64,000 nucleotides of DNA, from assembly GCA_025526995.1 (NCBI GenBank), contig JAHLKG010000004.1, positions 310,001 through 374,000 of the forward strand. The letters run 5' to 3'. The position numbers were made by a program, and so were the translations under genes. This DNA is from Powellomyces hirtus (Eukaryota > Chytridiomycota > Chytridiomycetes > Spizellomycetales > Powellomycetaceae). This document shows positions 14,584 to 25,440 of the stretch, piece after piece (within the stretch, counting starts at the first letter, position 1; every line of letters starts with the position of its first letter). The notes beneath the pieces were generated by a model. That model was given only the letters and a program-made list of their open reading frames with translations, was not told where the DNA came from and searched no databases.

Positions 14584-16355
14584 ATGGAAGACCAAAAACA
14601 CGTATGCGAAGCCTGCGGGAAGCCCGCAAAGCTGCGGTGTCCAACATGCATGAAGCTCAACATTGCCGGCTCGCATTTCTGCAGTCAGGACTGCTTCAAG
14701 GCCAACTGGGGCACACATAAGGCCGTTCACAAGACGGCGTCCGCTGCCATTGCGAACGGAGGTAGGCAAGTCGAACGAAGCGTGTCGGTTTACCCCACAC
14801 TTCCTTTTGAGGCGGCCGGCTTTCGGCACAGCCTTTTCGTGAAAAATTACCATATTCACAGCCTGTAACTGTGCTTCTAGCTGTCAAGTCTTTCAACCCC
14901 TGGCCGACCTACAACTACACCGGTAAACTGAGACCCGTCTACCCACTATCGCCAAGACGAGCGGTACCGGCGCATATTGGGCGACCTGACTACGCTGTTG
15001 ATGGTAAGCACCCGTCAAGTTAAATCAAGATCGCTGCCAACATTCGCCGATCGGATAGGAGAGCTATGCTGGTTCTGGTACTGCATGGTCCGGAAAACAG
15101 CGACCCGCAAAACGAGAAGATTCTCTTCAAATAACGCTCTTTACAAATGTTACTGACGCTGATTATGTCTCTTTGCGCACAGGCAGACCATTAAGCGAAA
15201 TGAGCCTCCGAGGCAGCAGCAAGATTGAGGTGCTCCCCCCCGACGAGATTGAGAAGATGCGAACAGTGTGCCGAGTGAGTGGTAGATCCGTTCAGCAGCT
15301 GGACACGCGCGCGAAAAGCACAAATCCCATCTGTAACCTTCCCTCTGTCTTCCCCTTTTTGTCAGATTTCGCGCGAGGTTCTGAATGCTGGAGCCAAGGC
15401 CATCAAAGTCGGCGCCACCACAGACGAAATTGACCGAGTAGTCCACGAAGCCTGCATTGGTACGCAATTGTCTTTAGTACCTTACCGTCAAACACGCTGT
15501 TCCCCAGACATTTTCTGATCCTCCCTCTTGGCTTCTCCCCTGATTAGAACGTGACGCATACCCATCCCCGCTGAACTACCACAACTTCCCAAAATCGTGC
15601 TGCACGTCTGTTAACGAGGTTATCTGCCATGGTATCCCGGACGGATATGAGATCCAGGATGGCGACATTGTCAACTTGGACGTATCGTGCTTGTACGATG
15701 GCTTCCACGGCGACCTCAACGAGACATACTGCGTGGGCAACGTTGATGCTGCGGGACAGAAACTGGTCAAAAACACGAGGCTGTGCCTCGACACTGCCAT
15801 TGCAGCTGGTATGATCAAACGATGAGATGTAAACGAATGCATGTAGAAAATCTGATGTTTTTTTCTTACTTTATATCAGTCAAACCGGGGATGCTGTACC
15901 GCGATATCGGCAACATTGTGCAGAAGGTCGCGCATGCCGAAGGTTTCTCGGTCGTCCGCACGTATTGCGGTCACGGAATAAATCGCAACTTCCACTGTGC
16001 ACCTAACGTGCCACACTACGCTCGCAACAAGGCTGTTGGTGTGATGAAAGCTGGACATACGGTAACTGCCTGTATTCCCGGCTCCGGTTGTACCAAATGC
16101 TGGTAACTGAACTCACTCTCGTATTCTGTAGTTCACCATTGAACCGATGATTTCCGAAGGCACCTGGCACGACGAGCAATGGGCCGATGGGTGGACGGGT
16201 GGGTCTCAGCTATATGACGATTAGTACCATATCACAGTTTCTGAATTTTTTTCTATTCCCCAGCTGTCACAAAGGATGGAAAACGCTCGGCACAGTTCGA
16301 AGAAACCCTCCTTGTTACTGAGACGGGCTGCGAGGTCCTTACCAAGGACTTCTGA
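14584..16355 (+). CDS. MAP1: Methionine aminopeptidase type 1 with zinc finger
   Basis: Eight exons (14584-14761, 14881-15003, 15183-15274, 15366-15459, 15548-15808, 15880-16061, 16132-16198, 16264-16355) give 362 aa. Residues 1-55 hold the C6H2 ribosome-docking finger ([15 protein letters not shown], then [17 protein letters not shown]). [14 protein letters not shown] links to the pita-bread peptidase fold. Metal ligands are visible: [17 protein letters not shown] (two Asp), YCGHGI (His), TIEPM (Glu) and SAQFEET (Glu), plus the substrate-pocket His in ICHGIPDG. It removes initiator methionine co-translationally in the cytosol. Length and domain order match eukaryotic MetAP1 closely. Confidence 0.96.
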
Positions 16356-17901
16356 GCAGTCCTCTGGTAGACACCCGGATATGGTTACATGTGCACACAT
16401 CACCTTCGCCCTTGCGCGGGTCATGCAGAATAGAACAAAATACACTGTCGATAACACCCGCATACATTTTGCTTGCTTCTTCTCGCACGATCATCGGATG
16501 ATTGGTTTACGGGACTTAGAAACAGATCCGCTCTCATCTGTCTGTGGGATCTGTGCTATTCTAGAATGATCGGCAACTTTTGCCAATATTGCTGACCCAG
16601 GAGCTTGCGGCAGATGGCACGCTCACGTTCTTCACGCTTACGAGCGGCACACTCGACCGCTTCTTCCGCAAAGGGTGAAGGCTCAGACGGCAGTGCTGTT
16701 CTTGAGCGACGTTGTAACTCAGGCCCTCGATGTCGAGGAGTCGGGATGACAGCAACTTTGCATACTTGATCGATTCCGCTCGGTCAAGAGGTGCGAGAGA
16801 CAGCTCCTCGTTAAGAATATATCAGGAACGCGAAGTCAATCTTGTGTTGGCCCAAGAGATTCAGGATACTGAGATATATTGCAAGCCCTGTGGCCTTGGC
16901 GAACGGCTGCAAAGGGAAGGATGGACGATATTAATGTGTCCCAAAGGGCGATGCATGGTAAGGAGCAAAGGATGCTTACTTTATTTAGACGAGTGGAGCG
17001 CTTCTTTATTCCGAGAAGCTCTGTAATCCCTTGTCCCTGTCGAGTTGGCGAAGAACAACTATGATCACATAACGGTCTTGCATTCAAGAAACTGTGTGAG
17101 CGGACAGCAGTCACAATCTATAGACGATTGGCTTGCCAACAAACGTTTAACCAGTACCCTGCAATGCTTATTGGAGGAACGGGGGCCAGGTGGAGTGCAT
17201 CATATCAAATATTTCCTACATGTTTACTATCATATTTGTGATATCTCCGTGTCGTAGGCATTGGTAGCCGTCCGTAGAGGAATCTTGAGACATTCAAGAC
17301 TTGGAAAATATAAGAATTCTCCATATTCGACAATTCTCATCACATCGGCCACCCCAAACGTCAGCGGCAAGCACTTTCCGTTGCTATTGATAATAAACGG
17401 CCCCACCGTCTATTACTAGTCCTTTTTACGGTTATTTCTCTGTCACGAGAAACGTCCTGTACTTACAGTCGACTTTGATTTTCGCTTGAAGTATACTGTA
17501 GCTCGGGGACTTTGTGGCACGTGATGTTCTAGAACAAAATCTGGGAAGGTTCTATTTAGATTCTTTTTTGTTGGTCCCGCGCCCTCGGTTTCGCGACGCC
17601 CACGCACCGCCACATTCCACAATTCGGTGATTCGGGCATTGAAAAAATTCACACTTCTCAGATATCTATCGATACACAACTGTCCCGCGGAGATACCGCC
17701 TTGCAAGGGTTCAATGATTTGAAACGGGTATTGGCTACAACACCATTCCTTGGGCTGCAGCTCTTATCCCCTTTATAAGACCGTGCTTCTTACGGTCGGC
17801 CTCGCGGGTTTTGTCCGACTCACTTGTAGCTCTTCAGCGGCGGAGAGTACCTAACTCGTTCGTGTCTCTTAATTCCGCCTGGGAACCGCATCATTGAAAC
17901 C
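16356..17901. other. Intergenic with a possible relic
   Basis: About 1.5 kb between MetAP1 and the chitin deacetylase. Apart from the frame-broken coding-like segment on the minus strand (separate entry), I see no supported gene. A minus-strand open stretch at 17443-17706 has no recognisable motif. Confidence 0.45.
16556..17100 (-). pseudogene. Possible frame-broken relic, unknown family
   Basis: Reading right to left there is an open segment ending RSTRLNK, then a canonical-looking 73-nt intron (16907-16979, GTAAGC...TTTGCAG), then PFAKATGLAIYLSILNLLGQ. Frame is lost after KIDFAFL. The next frame continues with LNEELSLAPLDRAESIKYAK, is lost again, and the third continues with AEEAVECAARKREERERAI and ends ...QKLPIILE-stop. 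The spaces between frames are too short for introns. Composition (charged, helical, few rare residues) looks coding in all three pieces. I do not recognise the family. It may instead be chance open frames. Confidence 0.35.
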
Positions 17902-19474
17902 ATGTTCACTGGCAAGCTCTTGGTCCGGTCTGTACTCGTCGCTTTGACGACCAGCAGCGTCGGACATGCGCAAAGCTCTCCAGCGACAGCCCCAGACCCA
18001 ACCCCTGCGGCAGCTGCACCAAAGGTCACGCAAACCGCGCAACAAAATCCTACGTATCCAGCTGCGGCGGGTTCGGCAGCGTACCCCTTCATGCCAGCAA
18101 TCTGGCCGGACCCCGAACAGCCTCGCGGACCCATCAACCTCCCGGAACTCTTGAGCAGCGCGCTCGTCCAAGATGGAATGAAGCGTGTTCGAGCAGTCGT
18201 GCCTGCGTCGCTTCTCAATGTGGAAGTCAAAAGCACCCAAGCCGTCCTGGGTTCCGGAGCGGTCAATTACGTCGGCGACACCTCGGCAGCGGGAATGTGC
18301 TACGGACAGGCCCAATGCCATAGATTGACTGCGGCTAACGGATACCAGCCCGATGTCCAAATGTGTCCGGGAGCGAATGTGTGGGGACTGACGTTTGATG
18401 ATGGGCCGGTAAGAGTTCTTGGTAGCTGCGAGATTCGGGATGCTTCTTGTTCTAATGGGAATTATCCGCGCAGACCGACGCAGCAGACAACACAAACTCA
18501 TCACAGCTTGCTACTGCGGATCTCGTAGCAGCCTTAGCAGCTGCCAACAACATTAAAGCCACGTTTTTTGTCGTGGGAAGCCAGAGGTGCGCAGACAAAA
18601 CCATTTTGTTTGTTTTTTATTGTTTTGCACCAAAGAACCTGCCTGTTCACTCTCTTTCACCACAGCTACTGGCATCCAGAGATCCTGAAAGCACTCTACG
18701 ACGCTGGTCACGAAATCGCGGTTCACACTTGGACGCACGCTGCACTCACTACTCTCTCCAACGAACAAATTGTCGCCGAGGTTCTCTACACCGAAGCCAT
18801 CATTGTGCGCACTCTAGGCGTCCGACCCCGCTTCTTCCGCCCGGCCTTTGGCGACATTGATGACCGTGGCCGGGCCATCCTCGGCGCCCTGGGTTACACA
18901 AATATCATCTGGGCGGATACCAAGGATAGTGGAGATAGCCATGGCCAAACCCTCCAGCAGGTGGTAGATAATGTGAAGGCGTGGTTTGTGCCGCAGCCGG
19001 GTTTCATTGGGCTAAACCACAACAGTACGTATTTTCACGTGGTAATTTCGCCATTTCACTAAAGAGGTGTCCGTGAACTAACCACTTACCGGTGTCTTCT
19101 GTTTTCCAGTCAACCCAGCCACGACTGAAATGTCCATCGAAATCGTCAAACTCATTCAAGCTGGTCAAACCGTTGGCACATTCCCGCTCACCGTGCAGGC
19201 CGTCGGCCAATGTCTCGGCGTCAGCCCCTACACTCCTATCACCGGGGCCTCCGCAACCACGTCCAGCACGCGCATGTCATTTTCCCCCATCGTTCCCACC
19301 ACCACATCCGCGTTCGTGGACATCACTGCGACTGTCCCTGCAACAATCAGCACGCAGCGACCGCCTGCGTCGACAAATAGAGTATCTGTGGGCAGTGCGG
19401 GACAGCCTGCGGCGGTGGCTGGGCTGGTTGGTGTTGCTGGTGTGCTTGCTGTAGCGGCAGGGTTGGCTTTGTAG
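17902..19474 (+). CDS. Chitin deacetylase, polysaccharide deacetylase family, GPI-type
   Basis: Four exons (17902-18408, 18474-18586, 18666-19024, 19110-19474) give 447 aa. An N-terminal signal peptide (about 1-23, ending GHAQ) is followed by a Pro/Ala-rich stretch. The NodB domain, about residues 155-370, shows TFDDGP (catalytic and metal Asp), HTWTHA (metal His pair), RPAFGDIDD (usual RPPYGD motif with Ala and Phe) and WADTKDSGD. The C-terminus is Ser/Thr-rich and ends in a hydrophobic tail (AAVAGLVGVAGVLAVAAGLA) typical of a GPI-anchor signal. It should deacetylate chitin to chitosan at the cell surface. The gene is convergent with pyruvate decarboxylase. Confidence 0.92.
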
Positions 19475-19934
19475 AGGTAGCATATGTAGTCTGTCGCGTA
19501 GCATTTCCGCATTAGCCGTAAAATCTAGTTCCATAGAGCATGACTTTGTGTCATTCCCAACTCGTCGGTCATTCTCTGTTAGCATTGATTTGCATGATTC
19601 CGTGCCTTTTCTTTACTGGACAAACGATAATGCCACGGGGAGCACGCTGATTCCGTTCTTCTCAGACAGTTCGCGAGTGCATTGGAACATTGCAAAAGAA
19701 CATCGAATTCTATCAAGATGCTTATGATGTACATTGTGTAGACGGAAAGGTTTCCCCTGTACCTATTCAGCTCCCGTTACATGCTAAGATATGGACAAAC
19801 TGCCCGCTATATATACTTGCTCCCGATACATGCTAAAATATGGACAAACTGCCAGCTATATATACTTGGGTGATGTGACATTCGCATCTCGGCGGGGGGG
19901 ACCAGGGTCCCTGCAAACGAAGGCAGACGCTTCT
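19475..19934. other. Convergent intergenic region
   Basis: 3' flanks of chitin deacetylase and pyruvate decarboxylase; it holds a 49-bp tandem duplication (listed separately). Confidence 0.5.
19771..19868. repeat. 49-bp tandem duplication
   Basis: Two adjacent 49-bp units (19771-19819 and 19820-19868), each starting CTCCCG and ending TATATATACTTG, differ at only three positions (T/A, G/A, C/A). The close match suggests a recent slippage or duplication. Confidence 0.85.
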
Positions 19935-21789
19935 TTAAGAGTCGCCATTGTATTTGTTCTCAGCGGCGGTCTTTTCAGCCGTTTTGACCTAAAGCACAAA
20001 AAAAGGCGGGCGGTGAGCGGGACTAGCACGGAAAGAAAGCCTTGCCACCAGAAAGAAGAAGAAAGCGCGTACTGACCATTCCCTGCGGAGCATCCATCTT
20101 GGGCATGACAATCTCAAGGACATGTATGGCATCCTTCATGGCAAACGCCTGTTGTAGGACTCCTTCTACATCACCCTTGTGCTCCACACGGGTTTGCAAT
20201 CCAAAAATGGGGTAGGTCTCCCTGTCCTGCTCGACCGCAAAGTATTCCAACGACTTTGCGTACTTCCACATTGCGGTGCGGTTGTAGCTTCGATCCGGGC
20301 CGTGTATGTATCGCTCAATGGTGTATCCATCGTTATTGATGATGACAATGATCGGGGTCAATTTGTGGCGCAGGAAAGTCGACATCTCGTTCGCGGTCAG
20401 TTGAAATGAGCCGTCACCTGTTACGAGGACCGTGCGGAGCGGTTTGTCGAGCTCACGACCGGCAATGGCAGCACCGAGGGACGCGGCTGTTGCATAACCA
20501 ATACTACCCCACAGGACCTGTGAGATGTATCGCGACCCATCGGCGAGCTTCTGGGTGCTGGTTCCGAAACTGCTTGTGCCAGTCTCCGCGACCACAATAT
20601 GGGGTTCGGCACCGAGGTATTTGCCGAGCGCATTCCAGAAGTACTCGTGCCGAATCTCCTGCGCGTCGTCACCCTGCTGGCCCTGGGTTCCCCCCTCATA
20701 GGCAGGTCCGAACGTCCAAGGCCGGTGGGTGACGCGCTCAGAAAGGCGTTTGAGGATGCCCCCGAATCCGACGTCTTCGTAGGTGGCGTGAAACACTTTG
20801 GTGTGGTACGAGTGCAGCTCGATGAGACGTTCGGGAGGGACTTGGAAGGTGAAACCGCCCGTATTGAAGTCACTCTTGATCGCGCCAATCATGACCACCA
20901 CGTCTCTTGACTCGAATTCCTCTCTCACCGGCGCCGGGGTCAAGGTTCCGACGTAAGAACCACGGAACTGCGGGTGGAATTCCGACACTGTGCTCTTCCC
21001 CATCGGGGCTGCAAAGACGGGGTATCCACTCTTGTCAATAAACTCGCGGACTTCCTTCTCCACATGAAACCGCTGACTGCACCCATCAATCATGATGGCC
21101 GGCCGTTCCGCCTTCTCCAGCACCTTCATGATATGCTCCACCGCCTCGTCTTCGGCTTTCTGCGGGTTGAGCGTCGGTCTGAGATCCAGCGGTTTCATCT
21201 CGGTTGTGATGCGCTTGGCGGCCACGTCGGTGGGCAGGGCAATGTACACGGGTCGTCGCCGGATGACACATTCGCGGAGCACCCGGTCGATTTCCTTGGC
21301 AGCATTCTCGGGAACGAGAGAGGCTTGTGCGCACGTCACTTCCTTGAACATCCGCATAAAGACATTGAAATCCCCGTTCCCGAGCGTATGGTGCAACACA
21401 GCACCATCGGCCTGCGAGACCGTGCTCGGAGTTCCAACAATGTGAACAACCGGGACCAATTCCGCCAGCGACCCAGCGTTGGCATTCACCGCGCTCAGCT
21501 CTCCTACGCCGAAGGTTGTGCAGAGCGCACCCAGACCTTTGATGCGCGCGTATCCGTCGGCTGCGTACCCGGCATTAAGCTCGTTGGTGTTGTATCCCCA
21601 GTTGACGCCGTCGAAATCTTCAATCTGATCCAAGAACTCCATGTTGAAATCCCCGGGGACACCAAACACCATGTCGCATCCTAGCTCTTTGAGGCGTGCG
21701 AGCAAGTAGTTTCCGACCGTGTAAGGTAACGAGATGTGTTTTCCGAGCCCGGTGACGGCCTCCTTCATGGTTTGGGCTAGGTCAGCCAT
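19935..21789 (-). CDS. PDC: Pyruvate decarboxylase (thiamine diphosphate dependent)
   Basis: Two exons (20077-21789, then 19935-19988 after a GTCAGT...TTTAG intron) give 588 aa. The long exon alone reads past a likely splice donor into non-conserved residues; splicing restores the end VKTAEKTAAENKYNGDS. Seen in order: YLLARLKELGCDMVFGVPGD, TNELNAGYAADGYAR (catalytic Glu that activates the ThDP), the HH pair in AVLHHTLGNGDF, and the ThDP/Mg motif GDGSFQLTANEMS...NNDGYTIER. The length and these residues fit eukaryotic PDC rather than indolepyruvate or benzoylformate enzymes. It converts pyruvate to acetaldehyde and CO2 in the cytosol, the first step of ethanol fermentation. It is transcribed divergently from the DUF1772 gene. 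Confidence 0.95.
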
Positions 21790-22139
21790 TTATGAGTATG
21801 AATGAAATGAAAGATACAATGAAAAAAATAGAAGTGTATGCAGGTGGAAAAAAACAGGAATGCGTTGTGAGAAAAGAGTTTTATGTACGGAAGAAAGCGA
21901 GGAGGTTATTGGGGTTCAGTCGTCTTTTATCGAGGGAATGAATAATGCAGCGGAGGTGAGCCAAAATGACGACAGACGGGAAGTGTGAGAAACGCGCGTG
22001 TTCCGAATATCCACGCGCGTCATGACTCATGCCAGCCAGAACAGGAACAGTGTTATTTTGCTCACCTTTACTGCTCGTTTCGACCAATACCCGCATACAC
22101 TCCACCATTGTTCACTCCCCGAGCGATCGAAAACACACC
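21790..22139. promoter_or_regulatory. Divergent promoter, PDC and DUF1772 genes
   Basis: A 350-bp spacer between two start codons on opposite strands, A-rich next to PDC. It must contain both promoters; no specific site can be named. Confidence 0.45.
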
Positions 22140-22733
22140 ATGCTGCGGCTAGGACTCACGTTCAACCAACAAACGACAGTGCTCGAGACGACCGCCATTT
22201 TAGCGACGGGGTTGTTTGCGGGTGGGGCGCTATACATTTCCACCGTCGAACACCCGGCTCGATTCCGCATGTCTGCAGAGTCCGCGCAACGTCAGTTCCA
22301 GGTAAGAAGAGAAAAATCAAAGCCGAAAGCTTCCCCCATCTCGTAGGAAACGCCACCCCTTCTATGATACAAACGTTCCGTCTTTTTTCTTCTCTTATTT
22401 TTGGCTACGCAGCACAGCTACCCACGCGCGGCTCGACTGCAAGGCACACTCGCGGTCGTGGCGGGCGGATGCAGTCTCATACTGGGGGTATTGACCAAAG
22501 GCACCAAATACTACGTGTCCGCCGCAGCCATGCTGTTCATCCCCATCTACACAGTGATTGCTGTGTTCCCTACCAACAACCGGTTGCTGGCGACAAGCAG
22601 CCACCAGCTGCACGGAACACTCCCACAATCGGAAGCGGTTTGGCCGTTGTTGAGAAAGTGGGGTTACTTGCATTCTGCGAGACTGGTTGCGTCATTTTTG
22701 GGGTTGGGAGTCTTGCTTTCGGCTGCTTCGTAG
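22140..22733 (+). CDS. DUF1772-type small membrane protein
   Basis: Two exons (22140-22301, 22413-22733) give 160 aa. Four hydrophobic segments are visible, beginning with TTAILATGLFAGGALYIS. The pattern GLFAGGALYISTVEHPAR, the middle FIPIYTVIAVFPTNNRLL and the late LLRKWGYLHSARLV fit the DUF1772 (anthrone-oxygenase-like) family, whose members mostly have no assigned reaction. No biosynthetic cluster surrounds it, so a role in secondary metabolism is not suggested by context. Confidence 0.8.
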
Positions 22734-22965
22734 GCGGGAGGGAGAGTGGCATCAAGTACGCAGCGAATTATGAAAATCCAATAAGTAAGAGCTGTTGTGT
22801 CTCACATTGTATGAGATGTTAGTTGCTGCTGTTTGTATGGCATGGGGTCAGCTTTTCACTGTGTCCATCTCGATCAACGAAACGAGCGTTCCTCAGGTAG
22901 TAGTCCATTGGTGAAACATCTATATTGGCACATAAATACATCTTGTTTATCTTCCTTCCTCCCTG

Positions 22966-24091
22966 CTATCGTACAATACGCCTGGCGAGAATATCTTCCA
23001 AAACTTTGTTGACCTGACTCCCACACGTATCAAACCACGACAAGGTCTGTTCGTCATCGACCAGCGATTTAACGGTAGAGACGACCTCGGCGCATGTCTG
23101 GGCCAGCAGCGAAGCGGCATCTGCGAGCTCGTTGGATGGAATCGGATGTTCAATGTAACCCACGAGATCGTCCACGCGCTCAGACGTCTTGTCCGCGAGC
23201 CGGACGAGTTCGTCGAGCATGCGGCCCGCTTCTTCATCCTGCTGTTGTGGGGGTGGTGTTGGTTCGTCCTTCTCGACTGTCCGTGCAACTTTTTTCAGCA
23301 GGAGCTTGGCTGCTTTCATGATCACAAGACATTTGCCTGCCAGCTCCTTTTCGGCGTCCGTCAACTCGGAAGATTGGCCTTCGTCCATGAGGTCTCCCCA
23401 CCCATCTTCCCCACCACCCCCACCACCATTCTCCAACGTCTCCTCCACTTCCTCAATAGCATCCTCAACCAACGCGGTTCTGTTTTTCACCTTCTTCGCC
23501 ACAGCTGCCCCGTTGGTCAAGGACATTTTCTCAACAATCTCGCATGCTTTCCACACTAGCCCAGTAGAAGACATGTATCCGACGTTCAGGCTTCCCTTGT
23601 CGAGCGTCCGTCTCGTCGGCAAGAAGTTGTTGGCGAGGGAGGCAACGTCGAAAAGCAGGGAACATGTCGTTGACCGAATCTCGTCCTGGAGAGTGGTGCC
23701 AAGGTACCCAGGGACAGACTCAACCACGGCGGCTATATGAAGCACAGCGGTTTGCATCTCAACGCAAACTTTCGGCGTGTCGTTGGACATTTCGGGCGCT
23801 ATCAGCGATAACTATGGAAAGGTCCGAAGGTAAGCAAGCAGTTATAGATGCGTAGCACAGGAAGCACAGAGAGAGTAGACATCGTCACGATATACAAACC
23901 TTTGTGGCATTGTGAGATAGCACTTTAGCACCGTTGTTGATAGCGGTGCGAAACGAGGCAGCGTCAAACGGCCCATTTGCAGTTCCAGAGGACGAGTCAC
24001 GCTTTTGCAATTCCTGGACAAATTTGAGTGCCAGGTCTATCAGATTGTTAAGCTCGGTCTCAATCGCTGCCGGGGTAGTGGTGGCGTACAT
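22966..24091 (-). CDS. CCNDBP1 (GCIP)-like helical protein
   Basis: Two exons (23900-24091 and 22966-23811) join in frame across an 88-nt intron (ATK then LSLIAPEMSND). With ATG 24091 the product is 345 aa. ATGs further upstream in the same frame (up to 24193) would extend it. All-helical, with an acidic Gly-rich loop (ENGGGGGGEDGWGDLMDE). The pattern of MSSTGLVWKACEIV, NRTALVEDAIEEVEETL and LAGKCLVIMKAAKLLLKKV resembles the cyclin-D1-binding protein 1 family (vinculin-like helical bundle). In animals this binds cyclin D and HLH proteins; in fungi the role is not known to me. The family call is by pattern, not by search. Confidence 0.72.
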
Positions 24092-25440
24092 GGTTTGAAA
24101 GAATGTCGTTTGTATGTGAGTGTAGTGTTCAGTAAATCGGACCGAATATCGAGAGTATTTTTGGTGTGCCGTTGCCTTGGACATACGGTACATAGCTAAT
24201 GAACTTTTGAGTCAGCAGCGGAGTCGCGCTCACCACGAATCGCTCGAAGAAAGGGAAGTTAAGACTAACTTTGTTGATGTCCAAACCGAGATCCAGCTGT
24301 CCCCTCCATTTTAGTATCAAAGCCATGGGTTTCTTGGGAAGAGTCCGGCATCCCGCTTTCCTACGATGGTTGATGCTGACCAAACAAATAGCCCGGTCAA
24401 AGGGCAACACCGATTACTATTTCTCAGCCGCTACAAATCCGTTCTGGCGATCTTTGTGATTCCGATCGCTTCTTACGCGCTAGATCGGGCGCAAATCTGG
24501 TGAACCTTCGGACAGTTAGTCACAATTACGCTTAGTTCGCTAGATAAGGATACCTGTCGAAGGTTATCGACAAAGAGCGATACGCGTTACGAGATCGACC
24601 GGTCACCTAGATCTTACAGATGTCGTCCAATGATCCTGAGCGTTTCTGCAGGTGCATATGGCTTTCCATCATTGCTCCGCCCTTTGCTTTCTTTTAACTC
24701 AACCACATTTTGAAATAACAGATGGCATCAGTATATGCATAACTGCAAAGGGTCAAAAGACTCTATCGCACCGCCGCCGTGCTGACGACTTGCCTTTTGA
24801 TAAGTGGCATTGGAACACTGGTACATCGATGCCGGAAAAGGAAACATCGGTTATGGAACGTCGCGCCAGCATCGTTCGACATGTTCCTTTGGCTTCTGAC
24901 GCTGGGGTTCGGCTGAACGTACGGCTTTTGTGATACTGTTGGGCGGGGCGGGAGAGGATGTCGAAGTAAAAGAACTAAATATGGGTATTTCCTTCTTCGT
25001 TGTTTCTTAGCCGACACGCTCTACTTCTTCATTCTTGCCGCAGACTTTCAACCGACTTCCATACGCTATCAACTTTACCGTGCGATGCAATGCATGCCAT
25101 GGGCCCTAGGCCGCGCTTGCTGGTGGGCGTACATTCTTTCCATGTAGGATGCAGGCGAGCAAAGCTGGGCATATCAACATGAGGTGCAGATTCGGACCAC
25201 TTCCTTTCCATTTTACTAATTGACAACATCCGCAGAGTACGCACAACACCGAAACAATGAAAACCACATCGTTCGTCTCCCCAACGACCGACACAGCAAT
25301 CTCATCGCACAAACCATGATGATTAAGTCGCCACAACAGCTCCAATTGCGGCGTGGACGGGATACTATCTCGACCGCAACGACATTGACTTGTGCATACT
25401 GTCCTCAGCGCAGCTCTGATGGTCATGACAGCGTTTTCCA
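24092..25440. other. Intergenic, no intact gene seen
   Basis: About 1.3 kb between the CCNDBP1-like gene and the first recognisable piece of the xanthine dehydrogenase pseudogene. The iron-sulphur N-terminal part of that enzyme would be expected around here but I could not recognise it; it is deleted or decayed beyond reading. Confidence 0.45.

Noticed and set aside
20421..21684. Several open frames opposite or beside PDC
   Set aside because: Shadows of the PDC reading frame caused by GC-rich codons; no motifs.
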